Shown here piece after piece: positions 1 to 7,479 of a stretch of DNA of 11,847 bases. Source of the stretch: an uncultured Mycoplasmatota bacterium (GTDB taxonomy: Bacteria > Bacillota_I > Bacilli_A > RF39 > UBA660); the NCBI GenBank assembly GCA_900556025.1, contig USNG01000042.1, positions 1 to 11,847 of the forward strand, in the 5' to 3' direction. The notes beneath the pieces are model-generated. The model made no database searches. It was not told the origin of the DNA and saw only the letters and a program-made list of their open reading frames with translations. The position numbers and the translations under genes are program-made. Position 1 is the first letter of the stretch; the number at the start of each line of letters is the position of its first letter.

Positions 1-75
1 AAAAAGCAATTAATGTAATAAAATTATATGTTTAAAATATAACTATGTAAAAAAATAATAATTATATAAAAAGTA

Positions 76-84
76 TGTTATAAT
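76..84 (+). promoter_or_regulatory. Extended -10 promoter element upstream of the carboxypeptidase relic
   Basis: The nonamer TGTTATAAT is a perfect extended -10 (TGn plus TATAAT). The same nonamer recurs at 693-701 and 5601-5609. No good -35 hexamer lies 16-18 bases upstream. It would start transcription near base 91, ahead of the truncated gene. The rest of bases 1-126 is AT-rich and holds no recognisable gene. Confidence 0.5.
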
Positions 85-126
85 TAAGATGAATTAAGTA
101 GAAAAAACGAAAAAGTATAGTAAAAT

Positions 127-672
127 TTGAATACAATTAAATTAATTAGATTTTATAAAGGAATAGATGGTCTTAAAACAGGTTATACTGATAATGCTGG
201 ATATTGTTTGACAGCTACTATGAATAAAAATAATATGAGACTTATTAGTGTAGTTATGGGAAGTGATACTAAAGATAATAGAAGTAGTGATACCATTGGA
301 ATGCTTGAATATGGTTATAGTATGTATGGAAGTAATACTGTAATAAAAAAAGATGAATTTAATGGAACATTGCATATTGAAAATGCTAAAGTTAGAGATA
401 TAAAATATTATTTAGATACTGATATTAATTTAATAGTTGATAAAAATGTTAGAGATGTAAATTATAAAACAGACATTGAATTATTTAAGGTTAAAGCTCC
501 TTTAAAAAAGAATAGTAAAGTTGGTGTTTTAAAATTATATTATGATAATAAAACTTATTCATATGATTTAGTAGTTCATGAAGATATAGAAAAAGCTAGT
601 TATTTCAAAGTTTTTAGTAATCTATTAAAAGATGTGTTTAGTGGTGATAGGGCAAGATCAAGAGCAAATTAA
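127..672 (+). pseudogene. 5'-truncated D-alanyl-D-alanine carboxypeptidase (DacF/PBP5 type), C-terminal fragment
   Basis: The full-length enzyme trims the terminal D-Ala from peptidoglycan stem peptides outside the membrane. The 181 residues match its C-terminal half. They start at the conserved NTxKLxRFY stretch, followed by GIDGLKTGYT with the KTG box at residues 17-19, then the end of the transpeptidase domain and a PBP5 C-terminal beta domain from about residue 75. The signal peptide and the SxxK and SxN motifs, roughly the first 200 residues, are missing, so the catalytic Ser is gone. In-frame stops at 118-120 and 121-123 lie just before the TTG 'start', and no ribosome binding site precedes it, so it is probably not translated from there. 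The frame is otherwise open, which suggests recent truncation. A functional copy may lie elsewhere. Family assignment is firm; the pseudogene call is inference. Confidence 0.75.
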
Positions 673-689
673 ATAACAATTTGCTTTTT
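663..689 (+). terminator. Rho-independent terminator of the carboxypeptidase relic
   Basis: AGCAAATT (663-670) pairs perfectly with AATTTGCT (678-685) around a 7-base loop, followed by a T run to 689. The left arm overlaps the stop codon at 670-672. Confidence 0.85.
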
Positions 690-692
690 ATA

Positions 693-701
693 TGTTATAA
701 T
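693..701 (+). promoter_or_regulatory. Extended -10 promoter for the Nudix/phosphatase/SUFU unit
   Basis: TGTTATAAT is a perfect extended -10, only 4 bases after the preceding terminator's T run. A weak -35 (ATAACA, 673-678, 17-base spacer) would lie inside the terminator loop. The predicted start near 708 leaves a leader of about 22 bases before the Nudix ATG at 730. Confidence 0.65.
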
Positions 702-729
702 ATGCTTATAAAGTGCAAATGGAGTTAAT

Positions 730-1245
730 ATGAAAGAAATAATATATAATTATGATAATTTAACTGAAGAAGAAATAACTGAATTAGTTATTAGAATGAA
801 AGCTTTAATTATTCAAGGTGATAAGTTATTAATAGGTGATGAGTCTGGATGTTTTCAATTTATTGGAGGACATTTAGAAGGAAATGAATCATTTAATGAT
901 TGTTTAAAAAGAGAAGTTAGAGAAGAAACCGGTATTGAATTAGATGATTCTGAAATTAAAAGACCATTCATGAAAGTATCATATTTAAATAGAGATTGGC
1001 CAGAAAAAGGTAAGAATAGAAAATGTGAGATATACTATTATGTTATTGAAACATTAAAAGAAGTAAATTTAAAAAATACTAATTATACTCAAAATGAAAT
1101 TGATAAAGGTTATTCTATTAAATCATTTAAATTGAATGAAGCTATTTCTAAAATAGAAGAGAATATACCAAATCATGAAAAGAATAAATTAATTTCTTTA
1201 GATATGATTGAAGCAATAAAAGAATATTTAAAACAATGTGAGTGA
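730..1245 (+). CDS. Nudix hydrolase family protein
   Basis: Nudix enzymes hydrolyse nucleoside diphosphates linked to another group, using Mg2+ held by the Nudix-box glutamates; they are cytosolic. A complete Nudix box GX5EX7REUXEEXGU is seen at residues 47-69, with Gly47, Glu53, Arg61-Glu62, Glu65-Glu66 and Gly68-Ile69. All catalytic residues are kept, so the protein should be active. The length of 171 residues is normal for a single-domain member. The preceding IGGH is typical, but the substrate cannot be read from the sequence. The ATG is preceded by a GGAG ribosome binding site (721-724). It leads a short unit with the phosphatase relic, which starts 8 bases downstream, and then the SUFU gene. 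Its own extended -10 promoter lies at 693-701. Confidence 0.9.
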   Translation: MKEIIYNYDNLTEEEITELVIRMKALIIQGDKLLIGDESGCFQFIGGHLEGNESFNDCLKREVREETGIELDDSEIKRPFMKVSYLNRDWPEKGKNRKCEIYYYVIETLKEVNLKNTNYTQNEIDKGYSIKSFKLNEAISKIEENIPNHEKNKLISLDMIEAIKEYLKQCE

Positions 1246-1253
1246 GGTATAAA

Positions 1254-1589
1254 ATGAAAACAAAATTAATATATTTTGTTCATGGAACTACATATGATAA
1301 TGCTAGTAAAAAGTGTTCTGGTTGGAAACAAGTTGAACTTAATGATTTAGGAAGGGAACAAGCTCTAAATCTAGGAAAAGTAAATAAAGATATAAATTTT
1401 GATGTAATATTTACTTCTGATTTAGTTAGGGCTATAGAAAGCGCTAATATTGCTTTTCCAAATGTATTAAAAATTCAAGATAAAAGATTAAGAGAATGTA
1501 ATTATGGTGATTTAGATGGTGAAGATAAACATCTTATAGTCTATGAAGAACATATAGATGAAAGATTGGAAACCTGGATGGGAATATGA
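1254..1589 (+). pseudogene. Histidine phosphatase (phosphoglycerate mutase-like) relic, catalytic Arg lost and C-terminal half deleted
   Basis: Family members transfer phosphate through a His in an N-terminal RHG motif. Here residues 5-13 read LIYFVHGTT where the family has FVRHGxT, so the Arg codon expected between 1280 and 1281 is absent. The rest of the N-terminal half is well kept, including SGWKQVELNDLGREQA, IFTSDLVRAIESA and RLRECNYGDLDGE. The frame stops after 112 residues, against about 190-210 for the family, and lacks the second catalytic His. In another frame at 1561-1599 the DNA reads KDWKPGWEYDID and then a stop. This resembles my recollection of the C-terminal tail of such phosphatases, so an internal deletion with frameshift is likely. 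The ATG at 1254 follows a GAGG site; the GTG at 1242 is less likely. The pseudogene call is inference. Confidence 0.7.
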
Positions 1590-1617
1590 TATAGATTAAA
1601 ATTACTGGAGAAGTATT

Positions 1618-2280
1618 ATGACAATAATTGATAAATTAAAAAATAAAGAAAATAAAAAAGATGAAAATGTAAAACGTGAACCTGTTGGATTTAATGCAAT
1701 ATTAGAAGAATGTAAAAACGCTTATCCTGATCAATTGTATCCAATTCATTATGGTCCGATGATAAGTTGGGAAGCAGGAGGAAAGTTTCCACTTAGAGAA
1801 GTAAATGTATATGAGACAGATGAATATTATCATTTTGTTTCTTTTGGATTAAGTGATTTATTTGAGAAAACTAGTGATGATGAATATAGTGGTTATGGAA
1901 TGGAATTTACTTTTAAATTAAAAAAAGATAAATATGAAGATCTTGAAGCTGAAATAAGATGTGTATGTAATATATTACAGCAAGTTGCTAGAATTACATT
2001 TACTAAAGATGAAATATTTGATATATATGAGTATATATACACTGGTCAAACAGATGGAATAGATGCTTATAGGAAATCTAAATTAACTGGTTTAATAACT
2101 ATTCCTGATACTACATTTGTTAGTTTAGATACACCGAATGGAAGAGTAGATTTTGTTGAATTTATTGGTGTAACTAATGATGAACTTTTAGCTTTAGAAA
2201 ATAAAAAAACTACAGTTGCTAATCTATATAAAAAGATAGGTAGTGATATAACTGATTATAATAGAAAGTCTGTTTTTTAA
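1618..2280 (+). CDS. Suppressor-of-fused (SUFU) domain protein
   Basis: This 220-residue cytosolic protein carries the bacterial SUFU domain from about residue 20. Recognisable stretches are the HYGP region (44-47), FGLSDLF (76-82), SGYGMEFTFKL (91-101) and SLDTPNGRVDFVEFIGVTNDEL (169-190). The first 20 residues are Lys/Glu/Asn-rich and probably disordered. Known role: comparative genomics links many bacterial SUFU proteins to immunity against polymorphic toxins, by binding and blocking the toxin. No toxin gene is present in this window, so here it could be an orphan immunity protein or have a housekeeping role. The ATG is preceded by a good GGAG site at 1607-1610. It is the last gene of the Nudix unit and ends in a terminator that overlaps its stop codon. 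Neighbours on the 5' side are degraded, yet this gene is intact, which suggests it is under selection. Confidence 0.85.
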   Translation: MTIIDKLKNKENKKDENVKREPVGFNAILEECKNAYPDQLYPIHYGPMISWEAGGKFPLREVNVYETDEYYHFVSFGLSDLFEKTSDDEYSGYGMEFTFKLKKDKYEDLEAEIRCVCNILQQVARITFTKDEIFDIYEYIYTGQTDGIDAYRKSKLTGLITIPDTTFVSLDTPNGRVDFVEFIGVTNDELLALENKKTTVANLYKKIGSDITDYNRKSVF

Positions 2281-2303
2281 GCAATTATTTAATTGCTTTT
2301 TTT
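2279..2303 (+). terminator. Rho-independent terminator of the SUFU unit
   Basis: AAGCAATT (2279-2286) pairs with AATTGCTT (2291-2298) around the loop ATTT, followed by seven T (2297-2303). The stem begins inside the SUFU stop codon. Confidence 0.85.
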
Positions 2304-2321
2304 GTCACTTTGATGTCACTT
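2303..2321 (+). promoter_or_regulatory. Tandem direct-repeat operator, probable response-regulator site
   Basis: Two identical octamers TGTCACTT occur at 2303-2310 and 2314-2321, exactly 11 bases apart, which is about one helical turn. A weaker third GTCA sits at 2327-2330. Head-to-tail half-sites about one turn apart, just upstream of a promoter, are how OmpR/PhoB-family regulators commonly bind. The regulator gene at 5632 is of that family and encodes the obvious candidate. The binding itself is inference. Confidence 0.5.
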
Positions 2322-2336
2322 ATATAGTCATATAAT
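2310..2336 (+). promoter_or_regulatory. Candidate promoter of the ABC transporter unit
   Basis: A perfect -10 TATAAT is at 2331-2336. The best -35, TTGATG at 2310-2315, has a short 15-base spacer and overlaps the direct repeats. A poor -35 covered by regulator sites suits an activator-dependent promoter. The leader before the ATG at 2364 would be about 20 bases. Confidence 0.5.
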
Positions 2337-2363
2337 TATAACAGATGAAAGGGAAGTGTTTCT

Positions 2364-3035
2364 ATGGAAATTTTAAGAGTAGAAAATTTAACAAAAGTTT
2401 ATGGAAAAGATAGTACTAAAGTAGTTGCTTTAGATAATGTATCTTTTAGTGTTAAGAAAGGTGAATTTGTGGCTATAGTTGGTGCTTCAGGTAGTGGTAA
2501 AAGTACATTACTGCATTTAATAGGTGGAGTAGATAGACCTACTAGTGGAAAAGTTTATATTAATGATAAAGATATTTTTAGTATGAATGATGATAAACTT
2601 GCTATATTTAGAAGAAGACAAATTGGATTAATATATCAATTTTATAATTTAATACCTATATTAGATGTTGAAGAAAATATATCTTTACCTTTAGAACTTG
2701 ATGGAAGAAGTGTAAATAGAATAGATTTAAATGAAATGTTAATTCTTTTAGGATTAGAAAGAAGACGTCATCATTTACCAAGTCAATTATCAGGTGGACA
2801 ACAACAAAGAACTTCTATAGGTCGTGCTTTAATAACAAAGCCATCTATAATTTTAGCTGATGAACCTACAGGAAATTTAGATTCTAAGGCTAGTGAAGAA
2901 ATTGTAGAATTACTTAGAAAATCTAATAAAGAATTAAATCAAACAATTATTATGATTACTCATAATTTAGAATTAGCTGAGATAGCTGATAGAATAATTA
3001 AAATTGAAGATGGAAAAATTGTTAAGGAGGCATAA
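2364..3035 (+). CDS. ABC transporter ATP-binding protein (LolD/MacB/BceA-like)
   Basis: This cytosolic ATPase powers the FtsX-type permease encoded directly downstream. All motifs are present: Walker A GASGSGKST at residues 40-48, Q-loop Gln92 in IYQFYNLIP, signature LSGGQ at 142-146, Walker B ILADEP with Asp166-Glu167, D-loop near 172 and the H-loop His200 in MITHN. The length of 223 residues and the QFYNLIP and EPTGNLDS stretches are typical of the subfamily that pairs with MacB/FtsX permeases. These act in peptide-antibiotic efflux or resistance, lipoprotein handling or envelope signalling. The start is supported by an AGGGAAG site at 2349-2355. Its 3' end carries the very strong AAGGAGG site (3024-3030) of the permease gene, and only 2 bases separate the two genes, so they are surely co-transcribed. 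A possible operator at 2303-2321 suggests control by the neighbouring two-component system. Confidence 0.95.
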   Translation: MEILRVENLTKVYGKDSTKVVALDNVSFSVKKGEFVAIVGASGSGKSTLLHLIGGVDRPTSGKVYINDKDIFSMNDDKLAIFRRRQIGLIYQFYNLIPILDVEENISLPLELDGRSVNRIDLNEMLILLGLERRRHHLPSQLSGGQQQRTSIGRALITKPSIILADEPTGNLDSKASEEIVELLRKSNKELNQTIIMITHNLELAEIADRIIKIEDGKIVKEA

Positions 3036-3037
3036 TT

Positions 3038-5572
3038 ATGAAACTCTTAAACAAATTAACATATAAAAATTTAATTTTAAATAAAAAAAGAAGTATTGTC
3101 ACAATAATTGGAATAATACTTAGTGTCGCGTTAATTACAGCGGTTTCTTCTATGGTATCTAGTTTTAGAGAAACTATGATTAATTATGAAAAAACTAGAG
3201 AAGGAGATTATCATATAAGACTTGATAAAGTTCCAGTTGAAGATTTAAAATATCTTGATAATAATAGAAATATTGAATCATATTATGTTACGAGTGGTAT
3301 TGGATATGCAAAACTTAATGGTGTTAAAAATGAATATAAACCTTATGCATATGTAATGGAAATGAATATGACTGCTTTTCAAAATACTAGACTTCAATTA
3401 GTGAGTGGTGAATTTCCAAAAAGTGATAGTGAAATAGTTATTCCAAGACATTTAAAAACTAATGGAAGAGTTAATTTTGAAATAGGTGATACGATTACAT
3501 TAGAAATTGGTGATAGAGTAAGTGAAGGATATGCTTTAAATCAAAGCAATCCATTTAGTAAAGAAACTCCAGAAGAAATAATTAATACAAAATCAAAAAC
3601 TTATAAAATAGTTGGTATTGTTGAAAGACCAAGTTTTGAATATTATACTGCTCCTGGATATACTTTTGTGACATTTAAATCTAAAAATGATAATGATGGT
3701 TTTTATGATGTGTATGTTAAATATACAAAAGATGCATTAAAAGATTATAAAAGTGTTACTTCTAATTTAGTAGGTGATATTGATAATCCTAAATATGAAT
3801 TTGTACTTAATGAACATTTAATTCAACTTGAAACTATGTCTTTTAGTGATGATTCTATGAGAGTTATTATTAATTTAGCAATTATAGTTATAGCTATTAT
3901 AATTTTTACTTCTGTTTTTTGTATAAAAAATAGTTTTAATATTTCAATAACTGAGAAAATTAAACAATATGGTATGCTTGCTAGTGTAGGAGCAACGAGT
4001 AAACAAATTAAAAGAAATGTTTATTATGAAGCTTTCTTGTTATCTATAATTGGTATTCCTCTTGGAATATTTTGTGGGTTATTTGCTTCATTTGTTCTTA
4101 TTAAAATAGTTAATGCTTTACTTGGTGACTCTATGGTAGTTGAAGGATTTTTAGTATATAAAGTATCTATTTTAGCTATAGTTCTTTCTATAGTATTAAG
4201 TGTTGTAACAATATTCTTATCTTCTAGAAAAGCTGCCAAAATAGCTTCTAAAACATCTCCAATTACTGCTATTAGAAATAGTGGCTCTATTAAAATAAAT
4301 CCTAAAAAGTTAAAAACTTCAAAACTTATTAAGAAGTTATTTGGAATAGGTGGAGTAATATCTTATAAAAATATAAAAAGAAATAAGAAGAAATATAGAA
4401 CTACTGTTATATCAATTGTGATATGTGTTTCTGTATATGTAGCTTTATCATATTTTATTAATACTGCGTTTACTTTAGTTAAAATGGAATTTGGTGAATA
4501 TAATTATAATATAAGTGTAAATGTTTATCAAAATGATGAAGAAAAAAATTATAATTATTTAAAAGATATTACTAGTTTGGATGGTATAAAAGATTATTCT
4601 ATTGTTAGAAATACTATGATAGAAACTAATTTAAAATATACTAATGATGCTGTTAAATATAATAGTTATGATAGTAATATTGTTAATGATAAAATATTGA
4701 TTACATTAAGTTTTGGAAAAGAAGAATATAAAAGATATATAAAAGAATTAAACCTTAATTATGATGATGTTAAAGATAAAGCAATATTAGTTAATAATGA
4801 TATAGCTCAATTTATAGAAAATGATAAAACTAAAAAAGTAGTGTATCAAATTCTTGATATTAAGAGTGGAGACTTTATTAAAGGTAAAACTGTAATTGAT
4901 GAAGATGAAAGTGATGTAAATATAGAAATCGCTAAAATTACTGATATTAGACCAATGGCGTATGAAAATTTTTATGGTGAACCAATATTAGTGATTAGTG
5001 ATGAATTAATGGATACTTTACCTAAGAGAAGTGGTATGACAGCATTTATTAATTGTGATAATCCTGATTTATTACAAGATGAAATAGATAAAATACTTGT
5101 TGATGTTGATGAATATAATATGGTTAATATTGATAAAAATGTTAAATCTATGAATGATTTGTATTTAATTATTGCTATATTCTTATATGGATTTATTATT
5201 GTTATTGCTTTGATTGGTGTTACTAATATATTTAATACTATTACTACTAATATTGAGCTTAGAAAAGGTGAGTTTGCTATGCTTAAGAGTGTAGGTATGA
5301 CTAATCATGAATTTAATAGAATGATATTCTTAGAAAGTTTCTTCTATTGTATTAAATCATTACTTATTGGATTACCTATTGGAATTATTATTTCTTATAC
5401 TATATATAATGTTTTAATAGGTCAAATGGAATTAAAATATGTTCTACCATATAAAGGAATAATTATTAGTATATGTGTTGTATTTGTACTTATATTTACA
5501 TTAATGAAATATTCTGTTAATAAAACTAAATCTAATAATATAATAGAGACTATAAGAAATGAAAATATTTAA
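3038..5572 (+). CDS. ABC transporter permease with two FtsX domains
   Basis: This large integral membrane protein is the partner of the ATPase encoded 2 bases upstream. By hydrophobicity it has eight membrane segments: about residues 19-41, 275-297, 331-357, 374-396, 455-478, 706-730, 766-790 and 806-824. The layout is two repeats of one helix, an outside domain of about 230 residues, and three helices. Each repeat holds an FtsX motif: KQYGMLASVGATSKQ (309-323) and KGEFAMLKSVGMTNHEF (743-759). Such proteins usually do not carry substrate through the membrane but use ATP-driven motion to act on peptides, lipids or envelope enzymes outside it. BceB-type antibiotic permeases instead have about ten helices and one large outside loop, so this is a different architecture. 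Substrate is unknown. Export of or resistance to a membrane-active peptide is the leading guess from the adjacent two-component system. Confidence 0.92.
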   Translation: MKLLNKLTYKNLILNKKRSIVTIIGIILSVALITAVSSMVSSFRETMINYEKTREGDYHIRLDKVPVEDLKYLDNNRNIESYYVTSGIGYAKLNGVKNEYKPYAYVMEMNMTAFQNTRLQLVSGEFPKSDSEIVIPRHLKTNGRVNFEIGDTITLEIGDRVSEGYALNQSNPFSKETPEEIINTKSKTYKIVGIVERPSFEYYTAPGYTFVTFKSKNDNDGFYDVYVKYTKDALKDYKSVTSNLVGDIDNPKYEFVLNEHLIQLETMSFSDDSMRVIINLAIIVIAIIIFTSVFCIKNSFNISITEKIKQYGMLASVGATSKQIKRNVYYEAFLLSIIGIPLGIFCGLFASFVLIKIVNALLGDSMVVEGFLVYKVSILAIVLSIVLSVVTIFLSSRKAAKIASKTSPITAIRNSGSIKINPKKLKTSKLIKKLFGIGGVISYKNIKRNKKKYRTTVISIVICVSVYVALSYFINTAFTLVKMEFGEYNYNISVNVYQNDEEKNYNYLKDITSLDGIKDYSIVRNTMIETNLKYTNDAVKYNSYDSNIVNDKILITLSFGKEEYKRYIKELNLNYDDVKDKAILVNNDIAQFIENDKTKKVVYQILDIKSGDFIKGKTVIDEDESDVNIEIAKITDIRPMAYENFYGEPILVISDELMDTLPKRSGMTAFINCDNPDLLQDEIDKILVDVDEYNMVNIDKNVKSMNDLYLIIAIFLYGFIIVIALIGVTNIFNTITTNIELRKGEFAMLKSVGMTNHEFNRMIFLESFFYCIKSLLIGLPIGIIISYTIYNVLIGQMELKYVLPYKGIIISICVVFVLIFTLMKYSVNKTKSNNIIETIRNENI

Positions 5573-5600
5573 TAAGAGACTAGTTTAGTCTCTTATTTAT
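5571..5600 (+). terminator. Strong Rho-independent terminator of the ABC unit
   Basis: A perfect 12-base stem, AATAAGAGACTA (5571-5582) with TAGTCTCTTATT (5586-5597), has a 3-base loop. The left arm starts inside the permease stop codon. The T tail is interrupted (TTATTTATTG), so read-through into the regulator gene is possible. Confidence 0.8.
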
Positions 5601-5609
5601 TGTTATAAT
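5601..5609 (+). promoter_or_regulatory. Extended -10 promoter for the regulator-kinase operon
   Basis: TGTTATAAT abuts the terminator tail. Its -35 region would fall in the hairpin (about 5581-5589) and has no good match, so the extended -10 probably carries the promoter. No TGTCACTT repeat is seen here, so autoregulation through that site is not indicated. Confidence 0.65.
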
Positions 5610-5631
5610 GTGTTTAAAGGAGTGAGGTAAC

Positions 5632-6285
5632 ATGAAAATATTATTGATTGAAGATAATCAAAGTATTTGTAAAGGACTAGAGTATGCTTTTAAAAGTAAT
5701 GGGTATGAATGTGAAATAGCTAATTCTATTAGCTCTAGTAAATATATTATCAGTAATTATAATCCACAATTAATAGTGTTAGATGTTAGTTTACCTGATG
5801 GGAATGGATTTGATTTATATATAGATACAATTAAAAAATTAAATATTCCAACTATATTTTTAACAGCAAGAGATAATGAAGATGATGTTGTTAAAGGACT
5901 TGAAATAGGCGCTAATGATTATATAACTAAACCATTTTCTACAAGAGAATTATTGGTTAGAATAAATAAAATATTATCTAAAGATAAAAGAATTATAGAA
6001 GTTAAAAATATTAAATTTGATATGGACAAAATGCAAGTATATAAAGATGATAAAATTGTTAATATGACTTCTTTAGAACTTAAAATATTATATTTATTAT
6101 TTTCTAATTTGAATAAAGCAGTAACTAGAAATTATTTAATTGAATATATTTATAATTTAACTGGTAATGATGTTAATGATAATACAATAACAGTTTATTT
6201 AAAAAGAATAAGAGAGAAGATAGGTAATGATATAATAGTTACTATTAAAGGAATAGGATATAGAATAGAAAATGAAAAAAAGTAA
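5632..6285 (+). CDS. OmpR-family two-component response regulator
   Basis: This 217-residue DNA-binding regulator has an N-terminal receiver (about 1-115) with the acidic pair Glu7-Asp8, phospho-acceptor Asp51 in IVLDVSLPDG, Thr78 and Lys100 in TKPFSTRELL. A winged-helix domain follows (about 120-215), with TSLELKILYLL, the recognition-helix region NTITVYLKRIREKIG and the closing wing TIKGIGYRI. All phosphorylation residues are intact. The start is set by an AAAGGAG site at 5616-5622. The 3' end overlaps the kinase gene by 14 bases, so they form a translationally linked pair. Its likely target is the ABC promoter upstream, where 11-base-spaced direct repeats suit this family; that link is inference. 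Phosphorylated by the kinase encoded next, it probably activates the transporter genes. Confidence 0.95.
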   Translation: MKILLIEDNQSICKGLEYAFKSNGYECEIANSISSSKYIISNYNPQLIVLDVSLPDGNGFDLYIDTIKKLNIPTIFLTARDNEDDVVKGLEIGANDYITKPFSTRELLVRINKILSKDKRIIEVKNIKFDMDKMQVYKDDKIVNMTSLELKILYLLFSNLNKAVTRNYLIEYIYNLTGNDVNDNTITVYLKRIREKIGNDIIVTIKGIGYRIENEKK

Positions 6286-7477
6286 AATTATAATAATTAG
6301 TTATATATTAGTAGTAATATGTTTTATGATTGTATTTAATGCTTTTTATATTTCTTTAAATAATAAAAATAGAATGAAATATAATATTACTTTAAATAAT
6401 ATTTTATATGAAGTTAGTCTTAAATATCCTTTAGTTAATAGTGAAGATATTATTGAAATATTAGATGGTAAAACTAGTGATGTAAATGTATTAAAGGATT
6501 ATGGAATAGATATTGATAAAGATTATTTAATATTAAATAGTAAGAAAGACTATATGAATGGATTAATAATTAATAATATTTTTATGATTGTTTTTATAAT
6601 TTTATTGACTTTAATATCTTTTATAAGTAAGAAAAATCAAAGTAAAAAAATAAAAGAAATTACTAGTTTGATAGAACAAATTAATAGAAAGAATTATATG
6701 ATAGATATTGATAATAATACTGAAGATGATTTATCAATATTAAAAAATGAAATATATAAAACAACTGTTATGTTAAAAGAAGAAGCATATAATTCTAATA
6801 ATGATAAAAATAATATAAAAAAATCAATTGAAGATATATCACATCAATTAAAAACGCCACTTACTTCTATAAGTGTAATGCTTGATAATATAATAGATGA
6901 TCCTGATATGGAAGATAGCGTTAGAAATGATTTTATAAATGATATAAATAGAGAAATAAATAATATAAATTTTTTGATTAAATCTTTACTTAAATTATCT
7001 AGATTTGATGTTAATGCTGTTAAATATAATAGTCAAAATAATAGTGTTAAATCTATCATGGATAAAGTAATGAATAATGTATCAACATTAAGTGATTTAA
7101 AAAATATTAAGATTGATTTAAATATTAAAAATGACTTTAATATTTATTGTGACTTTAATTGGCAAGTAGAAGCTATTACTAATATAGTTAAGAATAGTAT
7201 AGAACATTCATTTAAAGATAAAGATATTATAATAAATGTTGTAGATGAAAAATTATATTCTAAAATAGAAATAATAAATTATGGAATTGGAATAAATTCT
7301 AAAGATATAAAACATATATTTGATAGATTTTATAAAGGAGATAATTCTTTAGAAGATAGTTTTGGAATAGGATTATCTTTATCAAAAACAATTATAGAAA
7401 AGAATAATGGTAAAATAAGTGTAAGTTCTAAAGAAAATGATAAAACTATTTTTACTATTAAATATTATAAGGAGTAG
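6272..7477 (+). CDS. Membrane sensor histidine kinase
   Basis: This is the partner kinase of the regulator just upstream. Membrane helices lie at about residues 5-26 and 98-118 and flank a sensor segment of about 70 residues outside the cell. A short HAMP-like linker (about 119-170) follows. The dimerisation helix carries His191 in SHQLKTPLTS, then come the N box (IVKNSIEHS, 305-313), the F box (IFDRFYKGD) and the G2 box GIGLSLSKTI (365-374). The G1 box reads NYGIG (336-340): the usual Asp of DxGxG, which contacts the ATP adenine, is Asn, so ATP binding may be altered. Length 401 is normal. The outside sensor distinguishes it from BceS-type kinases, which have almost no extracellular loop and are sensed through their transporter. 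The gene ends 2 bases before the next start, with that gene's AAGGAG site inside its last codons. Confidence 0.93.
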   Translation: MKKSKIIIISYILVVICFMIVFNAFYISLNNKNRMKYNITLNNILYEVSLKYPLVNSEDIIEILDGKTSDVNVLKDYGIDIDKDYLILNSKKDYMNGLIINNIFMIVFIILLTLISFISKKNQSKKIKEITSLIEQINRKNYMIDIDNNTEDDLSILKNEIYKTTVMLKEEAYNSNNDKNNIKKSIEDISHQLKTPLTSISVMLDNIIDDPDMEDSVRNDFINDINREINNINFLIKSLLKLSRFDVNAVKYNSQNNSVKSIMDKVMNNVSTLSDLKNIKIDLNIKNDFNIYCDFNWQVEAITNIVKNSIEHSFKDKDIIINVVDEKLYSKIEIINYGIGINSKDIKHIFDRFYKGDNSLEDSFGIGLSLSKTIIEKNNGKISVSSKENDKTIFTIKYYKE

Positions 7478-7479
7478 AT

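Noticed and set aside
142..375. Minus-strand open frame of 77 codons opposite the carboxypeptidase fragment
   Set aside because: Its composition is an Ile/Ser/Thr-rich shadow of the well-conserved + strand protein, and no family resemblance is seen.
1242..1256. GTG start for the histidine phosphatase relic
   Set aside because: The GTG is part of the GTGAGG ribosome binding site for the ATG at 1254, and the family N-terminus begins at the ATG.
1243..1589. Mycoplasma-type code with TGA as Trp, suggested by the extreme AT content
   Set aside because: TGA ends the Nudix gene at 1243-1245 and the phosphatase frame at 1587-1589, and Trp is written TGG throughout.
2288..2345. Riboswitch or leader RNA before the ABC genes
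   Set aside because: The space is too short, and it is filled by the terminator, direct repeats and promoter; no further stable fold is seen.
4024..4239. Minus-strand open frame of 71 codons opposite the permease
   Set aside because: It lies over membrane segments of a clearly real permease and has no ribosome binding site or recognisable domain.
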